Shown here one piece after another: positions 27,965 through 37,328 of a stretch of DNA of 64,000 bases. The stretch's first letter is position 1. Each line of letters begins with the position of its first letter. Made by a program: the position numbers and the translations under genes. The stretch comes from Nordella sp. HKS 07 (GTDB lineage: Bacteria > Pseudomonadota > Alphaproteobacteria > Rhizobiales > Aestuariivirgaceae), in contig NZ_CP049258.1 in assembly GCF_011046735.1 (NCBI RefSeq), positions 2,560,001 to 2,624,000 on the forward strand. Reading direction: 5' to 3'. Under the pieces are notes generated by a model, which worked only from the letters and a program-made list of their open reading frames with translations, had not been told where the DNA came from and did no database searches.

Positions 27965-29203
27965 TTGGCGGGATCAGCTGTCGCTGAGCGCACACCAAAA
28001 CGCGCCGTGGTCGTTGGTGGATCGATCGGCGGCTTGTTCGCCGGCCTGTTTCTGCGCCAAATCGGTTGGGATGTGTCGATTCATGAACGCGCCAGTGAGC
28101 GGCTCGGCTCGCGCGGCGCCGGCATCGCGACCCACAACGAACTTCACGATGCGCTCGCGATGGCGGCGGGGCGGAGCGAAGCAATCGGCGTCGCTGTCAG
28201 CGGCCGCGTTGTCATCGCGCGGAGCGGAGACGTGGTTTGCGAGGCCGAGCGCCCGCAAGTGATGATGTCCTGGGATCGGATCTGGCAGCGGCTGCGGACC
28301 TCTGCCGATGAGCTTTACCGTCATGGCAGCGCGCTTGCCGCCGTCGAGCAACGTGATCAGCAAGTGGTAGCGCGTTTTGCCAACGGGAACGAGGTCGTTG
28401 CCGATCTCCTTGTTGCCGCTGATGGCATTCATTCGACGGTTCGGCGGCAACTGCTTCCCAAGATCGAGCCGCGCTATGCCGGGTATGTCGCATGGCGCGG
28501 CCTCGTCGACGAAGTCAACCTGTCACATCAAGCCCGCGAACGGCTCCTTGATAAGTTCGGATTTTGCCTGCCCGCCGGTGAGCAAATGCTTGGTTATCCG
28601 GTCGACGGCGGCCCCGGCTTCGATGGTCGCGCCGGCCGCCGCTACAATTGGGTATGGTACCGGCCCGCCGATTCTGGTCGCGATCTGCCACGTCTGCTCA
28701 AGGGCTCGGACGGTCGCCAGTATTCGGGCGCCATCCCGCCGGATCGCTTGCATCCCGGCATTCTTGACGAAATGCGCGCCGACGCGGCACGATTGCTGGC
28801 GCCGGTATTTGCCGAGGTGGTGCGCAATGCCCGCCAGCCATTGCTGCAGCCAATCGTTGATCTTGAAACTACCGACATGGTGGTAGGGCGTGTCGCATTC
28901 GTCGGAGACGCGGCGTTTGTTGCACGGCCGCATCCTGCCATGGGAGTGACCAAGGCGGCGGGCGATGCCAGGGCGCTTGCCGACATTCTGGCGTTTGGGG
29001 TCGATATCGACTCGGCGCTTGCGGCGTATGGCGCGCAGCGGTCGGCCTATGGTAAGCGTATCGTCCGCCGCGGGCGGCATCTTGGCGCCTACATGGAAGC
29101 GCAGCTCCTCACCGATGAGGAGCGCGAGATGGCGGAACGCTCCCGCAAGCCGGAGACTGTAATGAACGAGAATGCGACGATGGCCGGATTGGAGAGTTGG
29201 TGA
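27965..29203 (+). CDS. FAD-dependent aromatic-ring-type monooxygenase
   Basis: The 412-residue flavoprotein has the N-terminal dinucleotide fold (AVVVGGSIGGLFAGLFLRQ), the DG motif (LLVAADGIHSTVRRQ) and the GD motif (RVAFVGDAAFVARPHPAMG). This places it with para-hydroxybenzoate-hydroxylase-like enzymes; the closest type by eye is 2,6-dihydroxypyridine 3-hydroxylase. The substrate is uncertain. A TTG start at 27965 follows CTGGAG. Its stop overlaps the GTG of the next gene, so the two are coupled. Confidence 0.82.
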   Translation: MAGSAVAERTPKRAVVVGGSIGGLFAGLFLRQIGWDVSIHERASERLGSRGAGIATHNELHDALAMAAGRSEAIGVAVSGRVVIARSGDVVCEAERPQVMMSWDRIWQRLRTSADELYRHGSALAAVEQRDQQVVARFANGNEVVADLLVAADGIHSTVRRQLLPKIEPRYAGYVAWRGLVDEVNLSHQARERLLDKFGFCLPAGEQMLGYPVDGGPGFDGRAGRRYNWVWYRPADSGRDLPRLLKGSDGRQYSGAIPPDRLHPGILDEMRADAARLLAPVFAEVVRNARQPLLQPIVDLETTDMVVGRVAFVGDAAFVARPHPAMGVTKAAGDARALADILAFGVDIDSALAAYGAQRSAYGKRIVRRGRHLGAYMEAQLLTDEEREMAERSRKPETVMNENATMAGLESW

Positions 29204-29469
29204 ATCCCGATCCTACCCAGGCGCCCCGCGCTCTTATCCGGCGCGCCAAAAGGACCCATGCCCGGATACACAGCGTGAAGGGACAGGCGCAGGAAAAGGA
29301 GAGGAAGCAATATCTCCTCAAGATGCTCGAAAGCTACAAGAAGGTCCTGGAAGTCAACGGTCGGATCGACGCCGGGACATTACCGCCCGCGGCGCGCGAC
29401 GCTCTGGTCTATTATGGCTCATGGGCGCTGAGCGAGGCTAACCGACTGACCGCAAGGCCCGAATCGTGA
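29200..29469 (+). CDS. small charged hypothetical protein
   Basis: This 89-residue protein is rich in Lys, Arg and Glu and probably helical (VKGQAQEKERKQYLLKM, ESYKKVLEVNGRI). No family is recognised. Its GTG overlaps the monooxygenase stop and its own stop overlaps the ChaC start, so it is squeezed between two enzymes in a coupled three-gene unit. It might be a small partner of one of them, which is inference from coupling only. Confidence 0.7.
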   Translation: MNPDPTQAPRALIRRAKRTHARIHSVKGQAQEKERKQYLLKMLESYKKVLEVNGRIDAGTLPPAARDALVYYGSWALSEANRLTARPES

Positions 29470-30167
29470 CGCACAACATGAAAACGATGTCTCTGACGCC
29501 CGAGCATATTGCGCGCATCCATCGCGCCGTGCCGGACGGCGGCGTGCCGCATGGAATGGAGCTCCACAGCGACGCCGACTATGCGCATTGGGTCGATCTC
29601 ATTCTTCGTACGCGGCCTGAACCTGCCGCGCCCGTGCGGCTCTTTGCCTTCGGATCCTTGATATGGAAACCCGAATTCGACCATATCGGTGAAATGCCCG
29701 CGGTCGCGCGCGGGCGACACCGCGCCTTCTGCCTGCGCCTGCTGCGTTCCCGCGGCACGCCGGAGGCGCCCGGGCTCATGATGGCGCTCGATCGTGGCGG
29801 GCGCTGTTCCGGTATCCTCTATGATCTGCCTTCCGTCGATATCGAGGGCCAGCTCCACCGTCTGTTTCGTCGCGAGTTCACCCACAAGCCGATCAACAAC
29901 ACGCCGCGCTGGATCACGGTCGACACGGCGGCGGGCCCCGTCCCGGCGCTGACCTTTGTCATGAACCGCGCCTCGCCGTTCTATGCCGGACGTCTGCCGC
30001 TCGAAACGGTTGCGGATGTGCTCGCGCATGCCTGCGGCCATTGGGGCACCGGCGCCGAGTATCTCCTCAACACGGTCTCCCATCTCGAGGCGAAAGGCAT
30101 CCACGATCGCAATCTCTGGCGGCTGCAGCGTCTCGTCGCCATGCGGATCGAAAAGATGGGCATATAG
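29466..30167 (+). CDS. ChaC-like gamma-glutamylcyclotransferase
   Basis: The 233-residue protein carries the ChaC fold. RLFAFGSLIWKPEFDHIG is the signature, with MALDRGGRCSGILYDLP and RREFTHKPINN further on. ChaC enzymes act on glutathione, cleaving the gamma-glutamyl bond to 5-oxoproline and Cys-Gly. It starts by GTGA overlap with the small protein. Its stop lies one base from the stop of a second, oppositely oriented cyclotransferase-like gene. Confidence 0.88.
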   Translation: MTHNMKTMSLTPEHIARIHRAVPDGGVPHGMELHSDADYAHWVDLILRTRPEPAAPVRLFAFGSLIWKPEFDHIGEMPAVARGRHRAFCLRLLRSRGTPEAPGLMMALDRGGRCSGILYDLPSVDIEGQLHRLFRREFTHKPINNTPRWITVDTAAGPVPALTFVMNRASPFYAGRLPLETVADVLAHACGHWGTGAEYLLNTVSHLEAKGIHDRNLWRLQRLVAMRIEKMGI

Positions 30168-30168
30168 A

Positions 30169-30717
30169 CTAACTCGCGGGAGCCAGCACGGAGGTGATGG
30201 TCGTACCCGCGGCCGTGAACAGGCCGATCGCCTCGTGCCGCGTCGCGCGGGCAGGCTCCGGATCTTGCCGGCAGGCCGTGCCGGCGAGCTGCCGTACAAT
30301 CCCGGCGTCGAAGCCATGCTCGCGGGCACCGGCTAAGACCAGGGCCAGATACCAGTCATAGGGCTCGAGCGCCGGGTCGAGCGCGGTGGCGAGATAGGTC
30401 TTGGCGCGCATGATCTCGTTGGTGTCCCTGCGCCGGACGATGAAATCGTCGGCGCGGCGATAGCCATTGCCGACGCCCTCGAATTCGTCGAGCGCGATGA
30501 GATCATCCACGGCGAGGGTGAACAGGACGCCCGGCTGCGACATCCCGGGAGAGGACGCCAGATGGCCCTTGCCCGATCCGTCCCGCCCCTTCTTCCAGAA
30601 GGTCAGCCGGTGATCTTCCGCGAAGGCGACGCCCACCGGAATGGCGCTCGGGCAGCGCGCCTTGAGCCGTGCGGTCATCATGTTGGAACCATAGGCGAAA
30701 TAGAGACATGTCGGCAT
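30169..30717 (-). CDS. gamma-glutamylcyclotransferase-like (GGCT/AIG2) protein
   Basis: This 182-residue protein has the family start PTCLYFAYGSNMMTARLKARC and the acidic catalytic region ALDEFEGVGNGYRR. GGCT-type enzymes act on gamma-glutamyl amino acids or amines and differ from ChaC. I chose the ATG at 30717 because it begins the family motif; an upstream extension is unlike it. It is convergent with the ChaC gene. Confidence 0.85.
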   Translation of the reverse strand: MPTCLYFAYGSNMMTARLKARCPSAIPVGVAFAEDHRLTFWKKGRDGSGKGHLASSPGMSQPGVLFTLAVDDLIALDEFEGVGNGYRRADDFIVRRRDTNEIMRAKTYLATALDPALEPYDWYLALVLAGAREHGFDAGIVRQLAGTACRQDPEPARATRHEAIGLFTAAGTTITSVLAPAS

Positions 30718-30866
30718 GAGGGAGCTGGCCTGGTGGTGCGCTGCCGGGAACCTAGCAGCGATCGAGTCTCGCCCCAAGTCAGTGCCGCCGCCCTCAAAAT
30801 GAACTTGACTAATTTACTCGGGAATTATAGGCGCAGTCCCCAGTTTCAATCTTGGGGATCAGGATC

Positions 30867-31943
30867 ATGAGATTTCGGGCACTTTCATTGGCGCTGGGCC
30901 TGGCCGGTGTGACCGCTTTGGCCGGCACGGCGGCCGCCGACCGCATTACCGTCAAGGATTCGCGTGGCCACGAGATCGCCCTCGAGCGGCCTGTCGGCAA
31001 AGTCGCCATCTTCCCCTTGCCGATCCCGGAGGCGCTGATCGCCCTCGACGGCGGCACGGAGCGTCTGCTCGCCATCAATCCGCGCGCCCAGGTGGCGCTG
31101 ATGAAGGGCGTCATTGGTCAGCTGTTTCCCGAGATCGCCAATATCCGCACCGATCTCGTCGCGCCGAATTTCATTCCCAATGTCGAGGAGATCCTGAAGG
31201 CTGAGCCCGATGTGGTGCTGCAATGGCAGGCCAAGGGCGACGAGCGCGTGGCGCCGATGGAGAATGCCGGCATCAAGGTGGCGACGGTGAGCACCGAATC
31301 GCGCGAGACGCGGCGCGGCTATATCGCCATGCTGGGCCAGATCCTCGGCAAGGAGGAGCGAGCCCGGGCCTTTCTCGACTGGGAAGACAAGACCGTCGCC
31401 GACATCGCCGCCACGCTCAAGGCCGCCGGCCGGCCCAAGCCGCGCATCGTCTTCATCGACAGCATGAACGGCAACGAATTCGTCGTCTTCGGCCGCGAGG
31501 AAGCCTATTTCACGGCATCGGGCCTCATCAACGCCGCGACCGAGGCCGGCTTCACCGAAGGCTCCGTCAAGGTCGGCGCGGAATCGCTGCTCGACTGGAA
31601 GCCCGACATCGTCTTCGTCAACTATTACAACGACAGCATCAAGCCTGAGGACATCTTCGCACATCCGGTACTCGCCGGTCTCGATGCGGTCAAGCAGGGC
31701 AGGGTCTACAAGACGCCAGCGATCGATCCGGCGACGGCGGCGGGCGGCGAGATCGCCTATCAATGGTTCGCCGAGATCGCCTATCCGGACCTCTTCTCCG
31801 CCGAAATGCGCGCTACCGTGTCGGATGGCTTCAAGCTGCTCTACGGCAAGGAGCTCAGCGCGGCGCAGATCGACCAGCTTTTGCAGATGGACTGGAACGG
31901 CAAGAGCGCCGGTTATGCCGAAACATTCGGCGCAATCCGGTGA
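30867..31943 (+). CDS. periplasmic binding protein of a metal-chelate ABC importer
   Basis: The 358-residue protein has a signal peptide (LSLALGLAGVTALAGTAAA) and a class-III helical-backbone binding fold: ITVKDSRGHEIALERPVGKVAIFP, then VEEILKAEPDVVLQW. This fold serves siderophore, heme, cobalamin or oxyanion importers. I chose the ATG at 30867 after GGGGATCAGG. It leads a five-gene coupled operon. There is no TonB receptor in the window, so the ligand is unknown. Confidence 0.85.
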   Translation: MRFRALSLALGLAGVTALAGTAAADRITVKDSRGHEIALERPVGKVAIFPLPIPEALIALDGGTERLLAINPRAQVALMKGVIGQLFPEIANIRTDLVAPNFIPNVEEILKAEPDVVLQWQAKGDERVAPMENAGIKVATVSTESRETRRGYIAMLGQILGKEERARAFLDWEDKTVADIAATLKAAGRPKPRIVFIDSMNGNEFVVFGREEAYFTASGLINAATEAGFTEGSVKVGAESLLDWKPDIVFVNYYNDSIKPEDIFAHPVLAGLDAVKQGRVYKTPAIDPATAAGGEIAYQWFAEIAYPDLFSAEMRATVSDGFKLLYGKELSAAQIDQLLQMDWNGKSAGYAETFGAIR

Positions 31944-32575
31944 AAACCATGAAGGATATCGGCTTCGTCACATCGGGCGACGGCGCACAGCTGCAATGTT
32001 ATGCCGACTACCAGCGCTATCTCGATGCGCAACTCTATCTACGCCATCTCGACCGTGTCGATCTTGGCCACTACAGGGCGATCGTCATTCCGGATTTCTC
32101 CAATCAGGATCTGCTGCGCCGCCATGCCCGCCAGATCAGCGATTATCTCGCACATGGCGGCTTCCTCATCGTCTTCGAGCCGAACCGGATGGATGAATGG
32201 CTCGACGTGGTCGAGGTCCAGTGGTTCGAGCGCGAGACCGAGAACTGGAAATGGTGGATGAAGCCGGGCGGGCGCATGGAGGCCTATCAGCCCGAGCCCC
32301 GGCATCCGATGGCGAAAGCCATCCCTCTGGCGGATATGTGCTGGCATTTCTTCGGCGCCTTCCGGCTTCCCGCCGATGCCGAGCCCATCCTCAATCTCGA
32401 CAATGACGAAGGCTGCCTGATGTATGACCAGCGCGTCGGCGACGGCCGGCTGATCGCCGCGACGATCGACCCCCACACGCATCACGGTCGCCGCTTCATG
32501 CCCGCCACCACGCGTTTTCTCAACGGCTTCTATCCCTGGCTCAAAGCGGAACTGTGTGGTCGTGATGAAGGCTGA
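31940..32575 (+). CDS. amidotransferase-fold protein A in the metal-chelate operon
   Basis: The roughly 211-residue cytoplasmic protein has no signal peptide. The segment YRAIVIPDFSNQDLL...ISDYLAHGGFLIVFEPNR resembles the Rossmann-like core of class-I glutamine-amidotransferase/ThuA-like folds. The nucleophilic Cys is not seen at the elbow, so it may be non-catalytic. The GTG at 31940 overlaps the upstream stop; an ATG at 31949 is also possible. It resembles the next protein in layout. Function unknown. Confidence 0.75.
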   Translation: MKTMKDIGFVTSGDGAQLQCYADYQRYLDAQLYLRHLDRVDLGHYRAIVIPDFSNQDLLRRHARQISDYLAHGGFLIVFEPNRMDEWLDVVEVQWFERETENWKWWMKPGGRMEAYQPEPRHPMAKAIPLADMCWHFFGAFRLPADAEPILNLDNDEGCLMYDQRVGDGRLIAATIDPHTHHGRRFMPATTRFLNGFYPWLKAELCGRDEG

Positions 32576-33236
32576 CGTCACGCTGCGCGGCGGTGCCAGT
32601 CCGCATCTGCTCTATATCCGCTCGACCCGCAGCTACAACAAGGATCGCATCGGCGGACTGGTGCCGCAGGACTGGCGCTTCAGCGTGGCCGATACCTATG
32701 ATCTCGAAGGGCGTGAATTGCAGGATGTCGATGTGCTGTTCCTTTCGGGAATGCATGATCAGATATTCCTCAAATCCATCGAGTCGAAACTGCTCGACTA
32801 TCTGAGCTCTGGTGGACATCTGCTCGTCAACGGCCATATCATTCTGCCCTGGCTGCCCTGCCTGTCGCCGTTCAAGGCGGTGTCACCCAAGCCCTTCACC
32901 AACTGGATGATCCGTCCGGCACAGCCCGGGGCCTATTTCGGCCGCATGGATTTCGAAACCTTCCATCGTCACGAGGGCATATTGGGCCAGTATGCGCGCG
33001 GCTACAGCGATCCGCCCGAGGGCGCGCAGCATCTGTGCCTGATCGGCGGGCCGGCGCCCGACGGCACCTTCCATGAAGGCCCGGTCGACTGGGGGTGGCG
33101 CATGCCGGGCGGCGGCAAGCTGTTCCTGCATAATGGCGACCATATCGAGCAGTTCTGCTCCGATCCGCGCTTTCAGCCGAATCTGCTGCACGACATCCTG
33201 AACGCGCTGGTCTTTTCCGACGAGCCCAAGGCGTGA
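32565..33236 (+). CDS. amidotransferase-fold protein B in the metal-chelate operon
   Basis: The roughly 223-residue protein has VDVLFLSGMHDQIFL...LLDYLSSGGHLLVNGH, parallel to the core of protein A, and likewise no elbow Cys. A C-terminal PGGGKLFLHNGDHIEQF is distinctive. The start lies inside the end of the previous gene (11-base overlap), and its stop overlaps the permease start. It is probably a distant relative of protein A and may form a pair with it. Function unknown. Confidence 0.75.
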   Translation: MKADVTLRGGASPHLLYIRSTRSYNKDRIGGLVPQDWRFSVADTYDLEGRELQDVDVLFLSGMHDQIFLKSIESKLLDYLSSGGHLLVNGHIILPWLPCLSPFKAVSPKPFTNWMIRPAQPGAYFGRMDFETFHRHEGILGQYARGYSDPPEGAQHLCLIGGPAPDGTFHEGPVDWGWRMPGGGKLFLHNGDHIEQFCSDPRFQPNLLHDILNALVFSDEPKA

Positions 33237-34270
33237 CCGCGAACCGGGAAGATAAGACCGCCGGCGCGGCTATGATCGGCCTCGCCATCCTGCTCTGCCT
33301 GTCGGCCGTCGCGTCGCTGTCGCTCGGCCGCTATGCCGTCTCGTTGCAGGATCTGCAGCTCATCGCCGGCGGCTGGCTAGGCATCGGGCCTGGCCGTGCC
33401 GGCGTGCCGGAATCGGTCTGGCGCGTGGTCGAATTGGTGCGCGTGCCGCGCTTGCTCATCGGCGCCTTCGTCGGCGCCGGGCTGGCGCTGTCGGGTGCTG
33501 TGCTGCAGGGCGTGTTCCGCAACCCGCTGGTCGATCCGCATGTGATCGGCGTTTCCTCCGGCGCGGCCTTCGGCGGCGCCGCGGCGATCCTTCTGGGGCT
33601 CGGCGCCGTGGCGCTCTGGGGCATGGCCTTTGCCGCCGGTCTCGGCGCGTTGCTGCTCGTCGTGATCATGAGCCGCAAGGCGGGCCGCTCGTCTTTGCTG
33701 ATGCTGGTGCTGTCGGGTGTCGTCGTCTCGGCGCTGTTCTCGGCCCTCGTGTCGCTCGCCACTTATTTCGCCGACCCCAACGACACGCTTCCGGCAATCG
33801 TCTTCTGGCTGATGGGCTCCTTCGCCTCAGCCACGCCCGAGCGCGCTTTCTACATGCTGCCCGTCATCGTCGTCTTCGCCGTGCCGCTGCTGCTGATGCG
33901 CTTTCGCATCAACATTCTTTCGCTGGGCGACGAGGAGGCGCGTGCGCTGGGACTCCGTGTCGAGCCGACGCGCTGGCTCGCTTTATGCTGCGTGACCGGC
34001 ATCACCGCCGCGAGCGTCGCCAATTCCGGCATCATCGGCTGGGTCGGCCTCGTGATCCCGCATTTCGCGCGCGCCTTGGTCGGGCCCGATCACCGCCTGC
34101 TGTTACCGGCTTCCGCACTGCTCGGCGCCAGCTACATGCTGCTGGTCGACCTGATGTCGCGCTCGCTGATCGCCGCCGAGATCCCGCTCGGTGTGCTGAC
34201 GGCGGTGGTGGGCGCCACGGTCTTCATGGTGCTGCTGCACCGCGCCCAGACGGAGGACTGGCAACGATGA
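33233..34270 (+). CDS. FecCD-type ABC permease
   Basis: The 345-residue membrane protein has the FecCD pattern (RVPRLLIGAFVGAGLALSGAVLQGVFRNPL; later GIIGWVGLVIPHFAR) and about ten helices. Such permeases import iron-siderophores, heme or B12. It starts by GTGA overlap with protein B and ends by ATGA overlap with the ATPase. Confidence 0.92.
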   Translation: MTANREDKTAGAAMIGLAILLCLSAVASLSLGRYAVSLQDLQLIAGGWLGIGPGRAGVPESVWRVVELVRVPRLLIGAFVGAGLALSGAVLQGVFRNPLVDPHVIGVSSGAAFGGAAAILLGLGAVALWGMAFAAGLGALLLVVIMSRKAGRSSLLMLVLSGVVVSALFSALVSLATYFADPNDTLPAIVFWLMGSFASATPERAFYMLPVIVVFAVPLLLMRFRINILSLGDEEARALGLRVEPTRWLALCCVTGITAASVANSGIIGWVGLVIPHFARALVGPDHRLLLPASALLGASYMLLVDLMSRSLIAAEIPLGVLTAVVGATVFMVLLHRAQTEDWQR

Positions 34271-35037
34271 TCACGGCGCGCGCCCTCGGTTATCGCCATG
34301 CTCCGGCATCGCCATGGCTCTTCGCCCACCTGTCCTTCTCCCTGGCGCCAGGGCAGACGCTGGTGATGCTGGGGCGGAACGGCGCCGGCAAGACCACGTT
34401 GCTCAAATGCCTGGCCGGCCTCCTGGCGCCGAGCCAAGGTGAGATCGACTGCGCCGGCGTCATCGGTTATGTGCCGCAGCATTTCGCGCCGATCTTTTCT
34501 TATTCGGTCTTCGATATCGTGATGATGGGCCGTGCCCGTCATGTCGGTCTGTTCTCGAGCCCCGGTGCCCGCGATCGCGCCTGCGCCGAGGAAGCACTCG
34601 ACCGGCTGGGGCTCACCGCTCTGGCGCGCCGCTCCGTCACCAGCCTGTCCGGCGGCGAACGCCAGCTGGTGCTCATCGCCCGGGCACTCGCTTCCGAGGC
34701 CGACATCCTGCTCCTCGACGAGCCCGCATCGGCGCTCGATTTCCACAACCAGGCGGCCGTGCTGGCGACGCTACGCCGCCTCGCCGCCGAGCGCGGACTG
34801 ACCGTGGTGATGACGACGCATGAGCCGACCCATGCGCTGGAGATCGCCGACCGGGCCATTCTCCTGCATGGCGCCGGCGTGGCCGAGGAGGGCGCCGTGA
34901 CCGACATGTGCACGGAGACGAAGCTCACCGAGCTCTACGGCATTCCGATGAAGCGGCTCGACTATCCGGTAGGCGCCGGTCAGGCGTCTCATATCGTGGC
35001 GAGCTACGCCTCCATCATCCGGCCGGAGAGAATATAA
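34267..35037 (+). CDS. FepC-type ABC ATPase
   Basis: The 256-residue ATPase has Walker A MLGRNGAGKTT, signature LSGGERQL, Walker B ILLLDEPASALDF and the switch His in MTTHEP. It pairs with the FecCD permease. The ATG at 34267 overlaps the permease stop; a longer frame upstream is only the permease gene read out of frame. It is the last gene of the operon and converges on the cyclase gene. Confidence 0.9.
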   Translation: MITARALGYRHAPASPWLFAHLSFSLAPGQTLVMLGRNGAGKTTLLKCLAGLLAPSQGEIDCAGVIGYVPQHFAPIFSYSVFDIVMMGRARHVGLFSSPGARDRACAEEALDRLGLTALARRSVTSLSGGERQLVLIARALASEADILLLDEPASALDFHNQAAVLATLRRLAAERGLTVVMTTHEPTHALEIADRAILLHGAGVAEEGAVTDMCTETKLTELYGIPMKRLDYPVGAGQASHIVASYASIIRPERI

Positions 35038-35041
35038 CAGG

Positions 35042-36922
35042 TCAGGGCCGTTCCACCTGCTTCAGCAGTCCCTTGTAGCGTGGATGCTGTCGCATCGACG
35101 AAAAGTCCGGGTCGTTGAGGAACCAGAGCCTGGCGTCCCGCGCCGCCAGTCCGACCCAGACATCGAGAAGATCGAAAGATTTGTCGAATTCTCCCAGCAG
35201 CGCATAGACGCAAGCCGCATTGTAGCGGACATGATTGTCGTCCGGATCGATTTCGAAAGCGCGCTTGATCCAATCCTCGGCATACTGGCGTTGGCCGAGA
35301 TACGCATAGTTATTCGCCATGAGCTGGGCCAGCCGGGGATTTTCGGGGTTCTGGCGCAACGCCTGCTCCAGGCGCTTCAGCGCGATATGGGCATATTTGG
35401 CGGCTTCGGCGGATCTGCCCAGCGCCTGCAGCACCTGGGATGTGAAAGACACCGACTCGCAGTCCTCGGGCTGCACCTCCATGGCGCGCATGAAGTAGCT
35501 GAGCGATGATTTGAAGTCGCCGATGGCGAAATAGTAGCGGCCGTAATAATAGAGGGCCTCCCAGTTGTTCGGGTCCAGCTGCAGGGCCTTCTCGAAGGCG
35601 GCGACCACTTCCTCCCGCCGGTCATCGACACTGAAGGCTATGCCGCGTGCGGCATGGGCCTCGGCGAGCGCCGGATTGATCTGCAGCGCCTTGTCGACCG
35701 TCGCCAGTATCTCGCCGATGGTGATATCGAAGCCATGGAAGGATCGCAAATATGACGCGCAATTGGCGAGGCCGACATAGGCTTGCGCATAGGACGGGTC
35801 GAGCTCCAGCGCGCGCGCATAGAGCTGCCGCGCCTTGATAAGGGACAGGCGCGTGCCGATCCGGACGATCTGCTTCCCTTTCAGAAAATTCGTATAGGCC
35901 TCGACATTCTGCGTGGGCGCATCCTCGATCGCGGCGCGCTCGTCGGGCAGCAACCTGACGCGCAATTGTTCCACGATCGTCCGGGTGATCTCGTCCTGCA
36001 CAGCAAAGATATCGGTGAGGTCGCGATCGTAGCGCTCGGCCCAGACATGATGGTCGGTGGCGCCTTCGATCAGCTGCGCCGTGATCCTGACCTTGCTGCC
36101 GGATTTGCGCACGCTGCCTTCGACCAGATATTCGACGCCGAGCTGGCGCGCCGTCTGCTGCAGGTTCTGCGCCTTGCCCTTGAAGGTGAACACGGTATTG
36201 CGGCTCAGCACCTGCAGGCCGGAGACTTTCGACAGATCCGTGATGAGGTCTTCGGTGATGCCGTCGCTGAAAAACTCCTGTTCGGCGTCCGAGCTTATAT
36301 TGGCAAAGGGCAGGATCGCCACCGATGGCTTCGCGGCGGAGGCATGGGGCCGCGACGGTTCGGACACTCTTTCACCGGAGCCTCCATCGGCCTTGCTGAG
36401 ATTGACGAAATAGACATGCAAGGGGTGGGCGATGTTCTTGACCGCTTTGTTGCCCTGGTCGCTGAAGTCGATGTCGAGCTTATTGCCGATATGGTCGCGC
36501 ACCGCCGCCGAGCAGGCGATCCCGCCGGGCGCCGCCAGGCCTTCGAGCCGCGCGGCGATATTGACCGCGTCGCCATAGATCTCGTCGCCCTCGACGATCA
36601 TGTCGCCGACATGGATGCCGACGCGGAATCTTATATGGCGGTCTTCGGGAACAAGCGTGTTGCGATCCGGCATGCCGGATTGCACCTCGACCGCGCAGCG
36701 TGTGGCGTCGGTCACGCTGCCGAACTCGATCAGGAAGCCGTCGCCCAGCGTCTTGAATATCCGTCCCCGGTGCCGGGCGATGGTCGGATCGAAGAATTCC
36801 CGCCGCAACTGGCGAAGGGCGGCCAGCGTGCGTTCTTCATTGGCTTCCATGAGACGGCTATAGCCGACGACATCCGCTGCCATGATCGCGGCTAGGCGGC
36901 GCGCGCTCTGTTCCTCAGGCAA
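35042..36922 (-). CDS. class III nucleotide cyclase with TolB-like and TPR regions
   Basis: The 626-residue protein starts with a class III adenylate/guanylate cyclase domain (MAADVVGYSRLM, KTLGDGFLIEFG, HVGDMIVEGDEIYGDAVNIAARLE). A TolB/FlgO-like region comes next (SVAILPFANISSDAEQEFFSDG). From about residue 350 there are several TPR repeats (YGRYYFAIGDFKSSLSYFMRAM). This layout is common in rhizobia, and the signal sensed is unknown. The start is a TTG at 36922; an ATG lies at 36883 inside the cyclase domain. It is convergent with the metal-chelate operon. Confidence 0.85.
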   Translation of the reverse strand: MPEEQSARRLAAIMAADVVGYSRLMEANEERTLAALRQLRREFFDPTIARHRGRIFKTLGDGFLIEFGSVTDATRCAVEVQSGMPDRNTLVPEDRHIRFRVGIHVGDMIVEGDEIYGDAVNIAARLEGLAAPGGIACSAAVRDHIGNKLDIDFSDQGNKAVKNIAHPLHVYFVNLSKADGGSGERVSEPSRPHASAAKPSVAILPFANISSDAEQEFFSDGITEDLITDLSKVSGLQVLSRNTVFTFKGKAQNLQQTARQLGVEYLVEGSVRKSGSKVRITAQLIEGATDHHVWAERYDRDLTDIFAVQDEITRTIVEQLRVRLLPDERAAIEDAPTQNVEAYTNFLKGKQIVRIGTRLSLIKARQLYARALELDPSYAQAYVGLANCASYLRSFHGFDITIGEILATVDKALQINPALAEAHAARGIAFSVDDRREEVVAAFEKALQLDPNNWEALYYYGRYYFAIGDFKSSLSYFMRAMEVQPEDCESVSFTSQVLQALGRSAEAAKYAHIALKRLEQALRQNPENPRLAQLMANNYAYLGQRQYAEDWIKRAFEIDPDDNHVRYNAACVYALLGEFDKSFDLLDVWVGLAARDARLWFLNDPDFSSMRQHPRYKGLLKQVERP

Positions 36923-37121
36923 GCCGGTTCTCCACAGCGTAGAGCTTGATGATCAGGCACGGCACGGATCCGCAGCATAACATTCACCGCGACGCCTTCA
37001 CAACGGCCACGCCGCCGGTGCACCTTTGTAACCTGCATGTTATCGCCCACAAAAGCGATTGATCCGCGGCGCGATTTGATGAAGATCACCGAGATCGTGC
37101 ATTGAGGAAGGAAATTGTGCA

Positions 37122-37298
37122 ATGTCTGTTGTCGCCGGTCTTCTCTGGTATTTCGTGATATTCGAGCCCGATGGGGGATTGGTGACCACGCCGATGCCCT
37201 TTGAAAACGATGAGCAGTGCCAGACGGCGATGGCCGAATTCCAGGAGAAATATCCCGCTTCGGCCTGGGACACCCAGTGCATCAGCCCGGATGACTGA
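37122..37298 (+). CDS. small hypothetical protein
   Basis: The 58-residue product (MSVVAGLLWYFVIFEPDGG..., ending in AWDTQCISPDD) has a short hydrophobic start and two Cys. GAGGAAGGAA lies 8 bases before the ATG. It looks like the small secreted proteins of rhizobia, with Cys-X-Cys spacing wide enough for one disulfide. Function unknown. Confidence 0.55.
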   Translation: MSVVAGLLWYFVIFEPDGGLVTTPMPFENDEQCQTAMAEFQEKYPASAWDTQCISPDD

Positions 37299-37328
37299 GG
37301 CTTTCCAAGTGGGCGAGCCCTCTCAGTA

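Noticed and set aside
35783-36895. 370-codon open frame on the + strand
   Set aside because: It is antisense to the cyclase/TPR gene.
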